Source of the DNA: Scolanthus callimorphus
Taxonomy: Eukaryota > Cnidaria > Anthozoa > Actiniaria > Edwardsiidae
Direction of reading: 5' to 3'
Length of the DNA stretch: 64,000 nt
NCBI GenBank assembly: GCA_033964015.1
Contig: CM066913.1
Span: 5,679,169-5,743,168 of the forward strand
This document shows, in pieces, positions 39,901-49,193 of this stretch. The notes under the pieces were generated by a model, which was not told the origin of the DNA, did no database searches, and worked only from the letters and a program-made list of their open reading frames with translations. The translations under genes were made by a program, and so were the position numbers. How positions within the stretch are numbered: the stretch's first letter is position 1; every line of letters begins with the position of its first letter.

Positions 39901-42900
39901 GGATTTCTTTTCTTCAAACATGAACCACCAGCCTATAACAGGCGGGTTTCCTGTGGTGAGATCAACCCAGCCCTCGTGCTTCCTCACGGTTCATCTTCGA
40001 ACACAGGAAGCCCGCTCAGGCTGATAGACTATTAAATATCTCCGACGACAATGTTTTTGTTGCCAATTGCCTTATAGGTTGTTTCCTGTGCTGTGCATAT
40101 CAAACGCCTCGCGAAATCCATCGCCGAAATTGATGTGGCCTCGTCCCTGGCCCTCCTGGCTCTAAACCGCGGTTACTGCAAACCTCGAATGGTTGATGGG
40201 AATGAGTTTAGAGTGTCAGGGGGGAGACACCCTGTGGTGGATATTCTCAGACCGGATAGCTTTGTCTGTAATGACTGTGATCTTAGCGACAAAAATGTGT
40301 GGATTGTTACGGGGCCTAACATGGGAGGTAAGCTGGCGAACGTCTCTGATCTCTCATCTATAATACATTATACAACAACACTAGTAAATCACGCGCTCTG
40401 ATTGGTCGAGAGCCATGTTGTTATAAGAGTACAGATACACATTTGACAAAAATCCCTGTTTGTTGTTGTATAAAACAAATAGATCTCGTTTTTTTGTGCG
40501 TATGTACTGTAATAGAAACACAGAAGACGTCACAGAATGTCATGAACAACAGTCACGCAACTCGACTGCGTCTCGTGTACTTTTTTGTTCATGACATTCT
40601 GTGACGTCATCTGTGTATCTATTACAGTACACACGCACGCAAAACGAGATCTATTTGTTAAATACCACACACCCTCTCCAACTATTTTGTGTAGTCTGGA
40701 ATTCCGGAAATCTTTGCATTTGTTAACAGTTTCTAAGTCGCAAATATTTTTGTCGTATGCTAGTTTTCGACTTCAATAACGTGTAATATTCACAGGCACT
40801 CCAGATAGCTTCCACGTTTGTTTTTGTGTACAGGAAAGAGCACATTTCTAAGGCAAAACGCCCTGATTGCCATACTGGGACAAGCAGGATCATACGTGCC
40901 AGCACAACAGGCAGCAATAGGTAAGTCTCTCTTCACACTGACACCATACCTGTGGGACAGAGCGGAAATGACCGGCTAAAATCACTAAATTTCACTCAGT
41001 CTCTGACGTGCATCTGATGTGCATCAAAGGAGTAATAGATATTCGAATATCAATTTAGTGTGTAAGAAATATACAAGAAAAACTGAAGGCGGAAGAACAT
41101 TTTCAGTAAGAACTACTCAAGAATGGAACAGTATTGATGTCACTATTCGTAAAATGAGTTCGGTAGGTAGTTTTAAATATAATATTTTAAAATCATTTCT
41201 ATTGGAGCAGAAGGCCGCCATGCTCCACTATAGTACATTTTTATAACATTTTAAAGATATATATATATAAATTTTTATAGATAGTATACTTTTGTATTTT
41301 TATTTAGATTTGTATTTTAGCTTATGTTTTAGAGGGCCACGCGGTTCTCAGTGTATTTTTACTACTGTCAAGTGTTTTTACCCTCTTTAAATAAAGCCTA
41401 TTATTATTATTATTATTATTATTATAGTTAAAGCTTGATTTTTGGTATAGAGACTCCTTTATGTGATGAAAAGCAAAATATAATGGTTCCGTTTTTATGG
41501 GAAAATTAGTAATTTGATCGGGATCATTGTGCCAACTTTGTTCAATCATATCTCAAATTCATATTATTCAAATTTGTTTACAAAAATTGAAATTCATCTT
41601 TTGGTCATAGAAGCTCCTCGTATACGGAATCTTGAGCTTATTTATTGAAAAATGGCGAAGTAAAACACTTCATTTTGGTAATTCCCGCTCTCTACCTGGG
41701 GTGCAAACCATTTGTCAAGGAATAACCGGTTGGTTTGATCGGCGAAAAATGGTACAAAATATTCCGGTTGGGATGAAATCCCGAGGAATGGCGCTTATCA
41801 TTTGTTAATTTCTATTTCGGTTCGCATCGGTTGCCTTATTTGCCCGGTTGGAGTACCAATGGTACAGACCATTCCGATCGGTTCGTTCCAATCGGGACGG
41901 CGAGCTTAACAACCTCTAGAGCTTATCCAGTTTTTCCAACCGGAATGACAAAAAAAACGACTGTTATAGCATTTCATTCTACCGGAATTTCAGGGATTTT
42001 TGACAATAAGCACCCCAGTAGTCGAACAATATTTGCTATTAGTTGAGTGATTGATTATAGCGGTTAGCGAAAAACGACAGCAGGGCATCAATTAGAACGG
42101 TATGGTTTTCTTTGGATACAGGTATTCCAATAAATGTTGTTGAACTGCGAAAGAATAAGAAAAAGAATCGAGAATGGTAGTTTGCTTTACGATATCTACA
42201 GTCAAATATTTTTTATCGCTTCTTTTATCGGTTCGTTAGCTAGTTTGCTTTACGATAGTATCTACATATATTTTTTATCTTTTCGGTTAGCTCTTAAATT
42301 TTTTATCGCTTCATTAGCTCTTTACCCATATTCCCTAGCGGGTTGAGCGCGTACGCTTCACCGCTCTACCGACAACATTTCTTGAAATAGTTGTTAACGT
42401 ACGAACCCCTTGCGGCCATCAATTTTCCGCGCCATTTCGAAAAATCGTGGTCATCTCATGCCGTTCCAAATGAGGATTAGTTCGGATCAGTCATTTCGCG
42501 CGATGCCGATATGCTCGGAATGCCTCACGAGAAGGCGTTGTTCTGTGCCGTGGCATTTTGATTGGTTAATCAGTCATTTCGCGTGATGTGATTGGCTGAA
42601 TGTTCACGAGAATGCGAGGTTCCGTGCCGTGGCATTTTGATTGGTTAATCAGTCATTTCGCGTGATGTGATTGGCTGAATGTTCACGAGAGGGCGTTGTT
42701 CCGTGCCGTGGCATTTTGATTGGTTGATCAGTCATTTCGCGTGATGTGATTGGCTGAATGTTCACGAGAGGGCGTTGTTCCGTGCCGTGGCATTTTGATT
42801 GGTTGATCAGTCATTTCGCGTGATGTGATTGGCTGAATGTTCACGAGAAGGCGTTGTTCCGTGCCGTGACCGTACCGCGTTCCGTGCCGTTTCACATTCA

Positions 42901-45874
42901 TACGAATCTGGTGTAGGTCGTGACGAAGCCTCGATTTCACATCCACCTGCGTGCATTAAGGCCGTTGTGTGTATTATTCAGATATTTGGGGCAAGGTGGA
43001 GGCTTGAGTTTGTAATGAGTAGCCGCCTTTTTTATCAAGAATTACTCTCCCTTGCGTTTCTAAAATTTGGTCTTCTCCTTCACTAACCTCTCATTGCCAT
43101 TTGATACTGTTAATTTTGTTTTACAGGTGTTATAGACAGGCTGTTCGCCCGTATTGGTGCGAGTGACAGCCTGGTGCAGCACCAGTCTACCTTCATGTGT
43201 GAGATGTTAGAGACAGCCTACATTCTAGCGAACGCAACGGAGAAATCTCTAGTTGTCATCGACGAAATTGGTAAGTAAATTCCCATAAGGGCGACGGCCA
43301 AATGAAATATTTTTGTTTCAGTTTTCTCGGCGGTAAATTCCCGACATTCATATTTTTGGGGCATGCTCCCGCAAGAAACATATTGAAACTTTTGGCTTCA
43401 TATAACGGCCAGAAATGCATCGTGCTGAGCAGAATATAGAAACAAAATATTACCTTCTCGCGCGCGGGCGGCTTCAAACACTTTTCCATGCTGCGATAGG
43501 CTTAGCCACAAGGTACTCGGCAAGTTTTGACAAAAAGCAAGTTTCGTATAGCAACGTAAGTTTGGGATATCCTCGAAGAAGGTTCTCCGACCTCGAAAGC
43601 CCCCGAACAATTCAGATGCGATCGGTTCGACTTTGTAACTCCTTCGAACACACCATTCGAGATAAAAAGCCGCAATAAATAAATAAATAAATATTGGAAG
43701 TCCTACTTCCCTTGTACTTCACTTCACCGCAACCTCGTCATCAGTTTATCTATGGTGCTCTGTTCGCGCGGTCCTTCCGCCCACGTGGGTGCTCCGTAAG
43801 TCTGGAATACGAAATAGTGCAAAACATGATAAGGTCGTCTGTTTTTTTCGCTCAACGTGTAGAAGGTGCACCCTTACGGTGCTACGCTGAGGGTGTAAAT
43901 ACATAACAAATGAAGCGAAGGGAAAGTGCCACATGGATGACTTTACTGATGTTGGCCATTCCATTAGAAATATCACGGCAACTTTGGCTTATAAGTAACT
44001 TAAAGGCTTAATCTTGGCACTCAAGAAATAGTAAAATGCTGACTCTAAGCAACGCGGAGCGAAAGAAAAAGTGCTTCCTTCTACTTTTGTTGATCCAAGG
44101 AGGTCTAGTTTTTCTCTGGTTGTTAAGAGGGATGAGTTTTAACTCATCACTTCGTCATTCAGTGGTTTTCATGGAAAACCGAAGCACAAACGACAACATA
44201 TCTAGCTACAACCAGATGAGTGCTTTCGTTTTGTCACTGGATCCGCACACAGGAAAACATCCAACAAGCACTGTTGCTACTGCAAAGACAAGTGAAACAA
44301 GAGGAGCTTTATTTCCAGATCTCAAGAAAAAAACTGAGATTTTCTTATTAGTATTGGTTACAACCATCCCTAAAGACACAAGACGAAGGCTTGTTATTCG
44401 AAAGACATGGGGAAAGTTTGCGGGACTTGGTTTGCAAAAATTGAACGGCGAACATAACAACAAATCAATTTATACAGTTTTCGTTCTCGGCTTGTCAGGA
44501 AATTCGCAATTAGACCACGCGGTAGAAAGTGAGGCTAAACTTTATGGAGATGTTTTTCGCAGCGAAATATTGGAAACGTATCGCAATATTGTCTACAAAG
44601 TTTGGAGTGCCTTTCGGTGGGCTCTGACTCAACATCCCCAGTATGTGCTAAAAGTTGACCACGACGTTTATGTCAACCTCCCGAGTTTTTTTTCCTGGAT
44701 CAAGGAACTTGACAAACCTTCAAAGATATATGCTGGATTTGTTCACCACAGAGCTTACATCAACAGAGATAACAAAAGCGAACATTATGTAAGTAGAGAC
44801 GACTTTACAGAGAAATATTTTCCCGATTACTGTGGTGGGCCTTGCTATATATTAAGTGGAAGCCTTTTGCGAGAGTTTGTCAACAAATCCAAAGAGTTAA
44901 CCATGTTTAAAGTTGAAGATGCTTTTATGGGGCTTGTCGCTAGACAAAGTGGAATTAAGCCGTATGATGTTGGAGGCAGTCTTGTGGTTTGGAATCGAGG
45001 GTCTTTGCTGAAACAGTTCAAATCTTGGACAGCGGAGAAAGTATTCGGTTCTTTGTGCATCGGAGACAGTCTAAAGCCTGAGGGAATTTGGGAGATACAC
45101 AGAAAATATACTGCTCTATATAAAGATCTAACAAAAAAAACGTAACATTACTTCGGCTTTTCAAAACCTAAGTTTATCTTGAATTTGGCATGACACAAGT
45201 TTCCCTGCTAGTCAAAAATGAGAAAACAAACAAAAAATGTTTGAAATTCACTGTGTACGTTGGTTCTACTGTATTGTGTATGTGTTACTACTGTATGTAT
45301 TTCATAACGCTATTCGATTTGTGTTATGTCTATTTTTTCAATTCTCTTTAATACAACCGTCAATTTACATAAAAAAAAACGCTAGCTTGTTGATATGATA
45401 ATAATAAAGGAACATGTTTTCGCATAAAAATGAATTACAACATGCTTGAGATAACCTGTATCTAGTGACATTAATTACCATAAGGGTTGGTGTTCACTAG
45501 CAACAGAAGCGTTTAAGGATCCTTTAGTGCGGTTTTCACTATGACATAAGCGTCGTTCTTCTTATGCTTACGTCGCTCATGTCGTCGTCGTGAAAACGAA
45601 CCCTACTATAACACTTGCATCACGCACTCTTGTGGATTTCTACTGATGGCCAATATCTGCACGACTTAAGTGCATTTCTATTTTAAATTCTTAAACTTAT
45701 ATCACACACCAAAAGAATCCTATAGTCCACCAGAATGTACATTACAAGGTACATAGTTAACACTTATTTACCGGGACCGAGGAAAACAGTATGATGACAG
45801 CTGACGTCTGACGAAGCGGAGTGGAGAGAAGCTTAAAGCCTGGTTTCCATTAGTCTTATCTGTCGTATCTGTCA

Positions 45875-45922
<48 letters not shown>

Positions 45923-48520
45923 CTTCAAGGGTTCCGGAACCCCCTCTCCCGCAGCCTCTGCTCTGGACCGACTTACTAAAATTGTAAATATTTAATAGAC
46001 AACAAATAAAAGCTCCAATAAAACGTAGCAAATTTCTTCAAACGAGTTTTTCCCCGAGATCAATTATCTTTGGCTGGGTTTTCTGTGGCGAGAACGCAAA
46101 AAACACATTTTGGAACCCCCCCTCTCATAAGTGCTGGCTACGCCCCTGCCTTGGTCGCTCTTTCGAGTCGAACCAAGAAAGTTCGACTGAAGTGCATGTG
46201 TAGCACGGCGTTTGCCACGCACGAGATCGACCTAATTGATTGGGTCGACCACTGAATTCTATCGACGAGCCGTGTCGGGAATCACGATTCTGGTACGGCA
46301 GGCGGCAAACGGCGTTCTAGAGTTGTTAGGCACCGGGCTTATGTGCGGGAGGTTGGGAGTTCAAACCCCGGCCGGGCCAACGCTCAGGGTCTTTTTCTAA
46401 TAATTGAGGAGAAGGTGCTGCCTTTGCTTTAACATCTGCAAATGGTTAGACCTTCGCGTCTTCTCGGATAAGGACGTTAAGCCGTAGGTCCCGTCTCTCA
46501 CATGCACTACACTAACCGGAACCAGAGGGACGTTAAAGAACCACGGGGACGTCGGAAGTTGCCCATCCTCAGTGCAGGGCTTACAACTTACTAACCCACT
46601 ACACCGATAAGGGAACCTCGTAATTGGAGCCTCGCTCTGTGAGGATTTCCCCGCCCTTGGGCAAATCATATAAATAAAATAAATCGAGTCGCATCAAACC
46701 TTCTTGTAATTTATGTGAATTACCAACCAATGAATGCAAATTGCACTTTGTTGTGCCAAAACTGAAAATTGATTTCTCCCCCTCATCGCATAAGTCGGTA
46801 TCCCCCCGACAGAACATACGCAATGCCATACGACACGCAAATAGGCGCCACATGAACTGGAGATTATTCATTCTCGAACCCAGAGCTCCCCGGCTCGTCG
46901 CCTCGCAGGGGAGGCTCTGGTGTGACATCCATTTTAGGGCTATCGCTGATTGGCTGAAATGGCGCTCACGCGTACATAAAAGTAGCTTCATTAATCTCGC
47001 TTTATAAAAACGTATCTGTCAAAATAATTCTGGCATTCGTTTCACTAGTCGTCTTTTCAACCTATGCCTCCGACTTCAGGGGCGGGTCCAGGATCTCCAA
47101 AAAGGGGCCAAAAGTAAAAAAAAAATGGAGGCCAAAGTTGAAACCTTGCTCTTGTAAATACAGTAAATGTATGCGTTAATTAGAACCGGAGGGAAAGTTC
47201 GACTCAGGTTCGACGTTTGCCGCCGCCAGTCGATCTATTGTCGAACCAATGTTTCTTTGGTGCGGTGCGACTGAAGTTCGATGTTTGCCGTAGACCTTAG
47301 GCTCTCTTAGGCGGTGATTACACGAGACCGGTACGAACTCAGAGCGATCTGAGTTCATTCCGGTCTCATGTAATCACCTCCTTTTTGATCGTGTATACGT
47401 GCGACCGGTACGGTCTCGAAAGTCGTTCGTGTCGGGTCAGCAACCGGAATGAACTCGTGCCGGTAAGGACTTTTTTCAGACCGGCCTCATGTAAACGCAT
47501 GTAAAGAACTTTATGAGGGCCCCGGTCTCATGTAATCACCACCTTACTTAAGTGGGTAATAAAAATTCACTTTATGCTGCGTTGAATAAATGCACCCTTC
47601 CTTCTTGGATTCTATTATTAATCAATGAGATGCGTGCGTTTAATCTATCCACAAAGTAATTTTGACAGTAATTTTGAAAGTAATTTTTTCCCTGTGTTTA
47701 AAAGGTCGCGGCACATCCACACTGGATGGTATCTCTATAGCATGGTCAGTAACAGAGTACTTACATGACGTGATCCGATGTCGAACTCTCTCCTCGACTC
47801 ACTTCCATCAACTCGCCCGACTCGCCAAGTACCTGCCACGGGTCGATTGCTATCACGTGACCGCACACCACGCCAAAGGTGGTGGGATCTCGTTCACGTT
47901 CAAGGTTATGGTAAGTCTATTCACGTCATAAAACACGTCATTCTTTGTCCGCCGCTGAATTTATCGAAATGTAGGCTTCAGAACACAAGACGTACATGGA
48001 GAGGGAGGTTAAGAAATATTTTGTGTTTCAGCCCGGTGCGGATAAGGAATCATTCGGTATCGATGTCGCACGATTGGCTGGTATACCTGACGCCGTGGAA
48101 GCCCGGGCACGAGAGATAATCGGACGTCGCTATGGAAACACTGAACAGGGCACAAACGTGAGCGGCGAAGTGGCGAACCAATCAGAGACAACAGAAGACG
48201 GAGATATTAATATCCACGAAGAGTTGCGCAATGAAGAGAACATATTCAACATAACCAGGACGTGCGAAAACAAATTTGGACTTTGGAGAAATGAGTCACG
48301 TATTTTGGAATTGTGTAAAGATTCGCCTACAGGCAAACTTAAGACTCGCGAAGGCGCCGAAGACAATTCGTACAATACAGATACCATGATGGGGGAAGTA
48401 CCAAAACGGAACTGCGATGTGGAGTTCGTTACGTCTAAAGTTACTCGTGGTATCACTGTAATATTTCCATCGTCGATAACTCCTAAAGAAGCCAAGGAAA
48501 TTATAACAGGAAATAATTAA
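33979..48520 (+). CDS. MSH1: MutS homologue 1, mitochondrial-type mismatch repair ATPase
   Basis: MutS-family protein expected to bind mismatches in mitochondrial DNA. Exons: 33979-34040, 34522-34878, 35238-35466, 35970 or 36014-36537, 36971-37269, 38851-39094, 40078-40327, 40834-40920, 43127-43270, 47705-47910, 47975-48520; about 995 residues, close to yeast Msh1 (959). Exon 1 and the start of exon 2 give 42 residues before MSSSAPAK, rich in Ser, Thr and Arg with no Asp or Glu ([20 protein letters not shown]..., then RRVLSTLT): a good mitochondrial presequence. Domain I has the mismatch-reading F80-Y81-E82 in VGDFYEIYG. The Walker [11 protein letters not shown] is split by an intron within the second Gly codon; Walker B is SLVVIDEIG, followed by RGTST and the THFHQL and [12 protein letters not shown] motifs. 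The C-terminal tail of about 130 residues shows no HNH or GIY-YIG nuclease. Exon 4 has a one-base break at about 36148-36151, probably a sequence error. Polyadenylation signal at 48536-48541. Confidence 0.92.
34041..34521 (+). other. MSH1 intron 1, no further feature seen
   Basis: The intron starts GTAAGG and ends CCACAG. It separates the two halves of the presumed mitochondrial presequence. No repeat or RNA gene is recognised. Confidence 0.6.
37558..38370. repeat. 67-bp tandem repeat, about 12 copies
   Basis: GTGTGAACCA recurs every 67 bp (37631, 37698, 37765 and on). The unit holds GAGTTTGATATCCTTGCGCT, then TGCATCTGCGCTTGCGTTCT. Two subtypes (ACATAAGGGAAATG and ACAAAAGGTAAATG) are intermixed. 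Long minus-strand frames across it, up to 182 codons, arise only because the unit lacks stops and 67 is not a multiple of three. It lies in an MSH1 intron. Confidence 0.93.
38672..38828. mobile_element. Degenerate MITE of the GGCGGATCC type
   Basis: CAGGCGCGGATCCAAGAATT at the left and ACCTGGATCTGCCCCTT at the right are near complements, as in the 22893-23021 element. MSH1 intron, just before the exon at 38851. Confidence 0.5.
39058..39336 (+). repeat. Duplicated end of an MSH1 exon with its splice donor
   Basis: The true exon end (39058-39094, ...[11 protein letters not shown] then GTTTGTATATGAG) is repeated at about 39252-39288 as ...[12 protein letters not shown] followed by GTTTGTACATGAG. 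A second shared block (GGTCAAAATGACTTCAAG..., GAAGCAACAGAAACGTAA) at 39133-39200 recurs at 39727-39800, so a unit of about 190 bp was duplicated in tandem and then split by the 39337-39720 element. The copy keeps an open frame and a donor. Confidence 0.7.
39337..39720. mobile_element. MULE-like foldback MITE with 9-bp target duplication
   Basis: Arms of about 140 bp are nearly identical complements, starting TAGTCCAGTCCCTGAACTC and ending in its complement. TATTCTGTC lies immediately on both sides (39328-39336 and 39721-39729). Long terminal inverted repeats with a 9-bp duplication fit the Mutator-like group; no transposase is inside. It split a tandem duplicate of an MSH1 exon region. Confidence 0.88.
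40474..40660. mobile_element. Foldback MITE with AACAAATAGATCTCGTTTT arms
   Basis: The arms run about 75 bp each (40474-40552 and 40586-40660) and include GACGTCACAGAATGTCATGA and its complement. MSH1 intron. Confidence 0.85.
41016..41426 (+). mobile_element. 5'-truncated LINE 3' end
   Basis: A 75-codon frame (41019-41246) ends with a pattern common at the C-terminus of non-LTR retrotransposon ORF2 proteins: [20 protein letters not shown], then a short spacer and [13 protein letters not shown] short 3' UTR, AATAAA near 41389 and a (TTA)n tail at 41399-41426 follow. No reverse-transcriptase core remains. CR1/L2-like is a guess. Confidence 0.6.
42480..42890. repeat. 79-bp tandem repeat, about five copies
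   Basis: CAGTCATTTCGCG recurs at 42571, 42650, 42729 and 42808, exactly 79 bp apart, with a diverged first unit at about 42487. Units contain GTGATTGGCTGAATGTTCAC and TCCGTGCCGTGGCATTTTGA. Two inverted CCAAT-type ATTGG boxes occur per unit. MSH1 intron. Confidence 0.92.
44036..45145 (+). CDS. Beta-1,3-galactosyltransferase-like (GT31), intronless, nested in MSH1 intron
   Basis: A 369-residue type II Golgi glycosyltransferase that likely adds beta-1,3-linked galactose or GlcNAc to glycans. A short cytosolic stretch ([12 protein letters not shown]) precedes one membrane span ([18 protein letters not shown]). A stem with NxS/T sites follows, then GT31 motifs in order: [12 protein letters not shown] (RxxIRxTW type), [19 protein letters not shown], the DxD metal site as [26 protein letters not shown] and [10 protein letters not shown] (EDV/G region). 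The start is the first ATG; the whole family core is in one exon. It lies on the same strand as MSH1, inside its intron 43271-47704. AATAAA at 45403-45408 could end its message. The intronless state suggests an origin by retroposition, though many GT31 genes are naturally single-exon. The acceptor sugar cannot be told from sequence. Confidence 0.9.
   Translation: MLTLSNAERKKKCFLLLLLIQGGLVFLWLLRGMSFNSSLRHSVVFMENRSTNDNISSYNQMSAFVLSLDPHTGKHPTSTVATAKTSETRGALFPDLKKKTEIFLLVLVTTIPKDTRRRLVIRKTWGKFAGLGLQKLNGEHNNKSIYTVFVLGLSGNSQLDHAVESEAKLYGDVFRSEILETYRNIVYKVWSAFRWALTQHPQYVLKVDHDVYVNLPSFFSWIKELDKPSKIYAGFVHHRAYINRDNKSEHYVSRDDFTEKYFPDYCGGPCYILSGSLLREFVNKSKELTMFKVEDAFMGLVARQSGIKPYDVGGSLVVWNRGSLLKQFKSWTAEKVFGSLCIGDSLKPEGIWEIHRKYTALYKDLTKKT
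45403..45408 (+). terminator. Polyadenylation signal of the nested GT31 gene
   Basis: AATAAA about 260 bp after the stop codon, preceded by AT-rich 3' UTR-like sequence. Confidence 0.45.
45409..46309 (+). other. MSH1 intron between GT31 gene and SINE
   Basis: Apart from the poly-G run (45879-45920) and a neighbouring CGGAACCCCC / TGGCTACGCCCCTG repeat edge up to about 46150, no coding or RNA feature is recognised. Confidence 0.5.
45879..45920. repeat. 42-base poly-G run
   Basis: An uninterrupted G homopolymer, followed by a G/C-rich repeat edge (GGTTCCGGAACCCCC). Comparable runs occur near 53779-53813 (G) and 58268-58310 (C). Lengths are unlikely to be accurate. Confidence 0.95.
46310..46690 (+). 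mobile_element. SINE-like retroposon
   Basis: GGGAGTTCAAACCCC resembles a pol III B box. A body follows with TGCAAATGGTTAGACC, TCTTCTCGGATAAGGACGTT, GGGACGTTAAAGAACCAC and other phrases that recur in marine-invertebrate SINEs as I remember them. The end is an ATAAATAAAATAAAT tail. It lies in the large MSH1 intron. Confidence 0.55.
47307..47545. mobile_element. MITE with GGTGATTACACGAGACCGG ends
   Basis: TTAGGCGGTGATTACACGAG... at the left pairs with ...CTCATGTAATCACCACCTTA at the right. Internal repeats of the GACCGG/CCGGTC motif make further hairpins. MSH1 intron, 160 bp before the exon at 47705. Confidence 0.8.
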
Positions 48521-48535
48521 TGAGCTGGAGTAAAG

Positions 48536-48541
48536 AATAAA
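48536..48541 (+). terminator. MSH1 polyadenylation signal
   Basis: AATAAA 16 bp after the MSH1 stop codon, the only such signal near the end of the coding sequence. Confidence 0.6.
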
Positions 48542-48744
48542 ATAGTTTATTTTTCAAATCTTTAGCATCGTCTTTATACCTTTCGACCAGACGTCAATCA
48601 GCTAGACTAACCCCGTTACTCACCCTATTGTCACTAACCCTATCGAGTTATGTGTATTACTGGCCCTCTTTTCTGTCTGTATTTGCATAACAGGATAACC
48701 AGACATATTACTAGCTCTACACGCTCGAGGTGTGAGGTTTCCCA

Positions 48745-49082
48745 ATGGGCTGTTCCATATTATATCCGTTACCCCCCTATCGAGTAATGTGGAATTTCCA
48801 CAGGGGTCGCTGTGTTTGACCCTTGGAATTTCCACAGGGTTTGTTGATTTGACCCTTGAATTTCCACAGAGCCATTCATTTTACCCCAGAATGTCCACAG
48901 GGTATTCATTTGCAGCTGTGGAATTTCCACAGGCCCACAAGAGAACGAGGACTTTCCACAGGGATCGCTTCAAATTTCCACGGGAGTTGTACAGGAGACT
49001 GGAATTTCCACAGTTGCTCGATAGGGGGTGCTCGATAGGGGGAAGGGGGGGGGGGGGGGGCTATTTTTTGGAACAGCCCAAT
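48745..49082. mobile_element. MITE with an array of TGGAATTTCCACAGGG motifs
   Basis: The ends TGGGCTGTTCCATATTATAT and TTTTTTGGAACAGCCCA, plus CCCCCCTATCGAG/CTCGATAGGGGG, form inverted repeats. Between them the palindrome-based motif TGGAATTTCCACAGGG occurs about eight times at irregular spacing with variants. It fills most of the gap between convergent MSH1 and NUP155. A relative lies at about 53208-53390. Confidence 0.75.
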
Positions 49083-49193
49083 GCATATTGTATATCTGTT
49101 ACATATCTTTTCACATTTGCCTTTTGGTGTTTTTACAATTTCGTTGAGTTTGGGGCTTTTCAACACAACAATTATACTATAAATCGAATGGGT

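Noticed and set aside
42338..42380. tRNA-like A box on the minus strand (GTCGGTAGAGCGG)
   Set aside because: Only a 5'-half resemblance; no B box or cloverleaf follows.
45768..46031. Poly-proline protein frame
   Set aside because: It is a translation of the 42-base G homopolymer and its flanks.
47996..48520. Fusion of a nuclease domain to the MSH1 C-terminus
   Set aside because: The tail after EIIGRR shows neither an HNH nor a GIY-YIG pattern; it is mostly polar and of no recognised domain.
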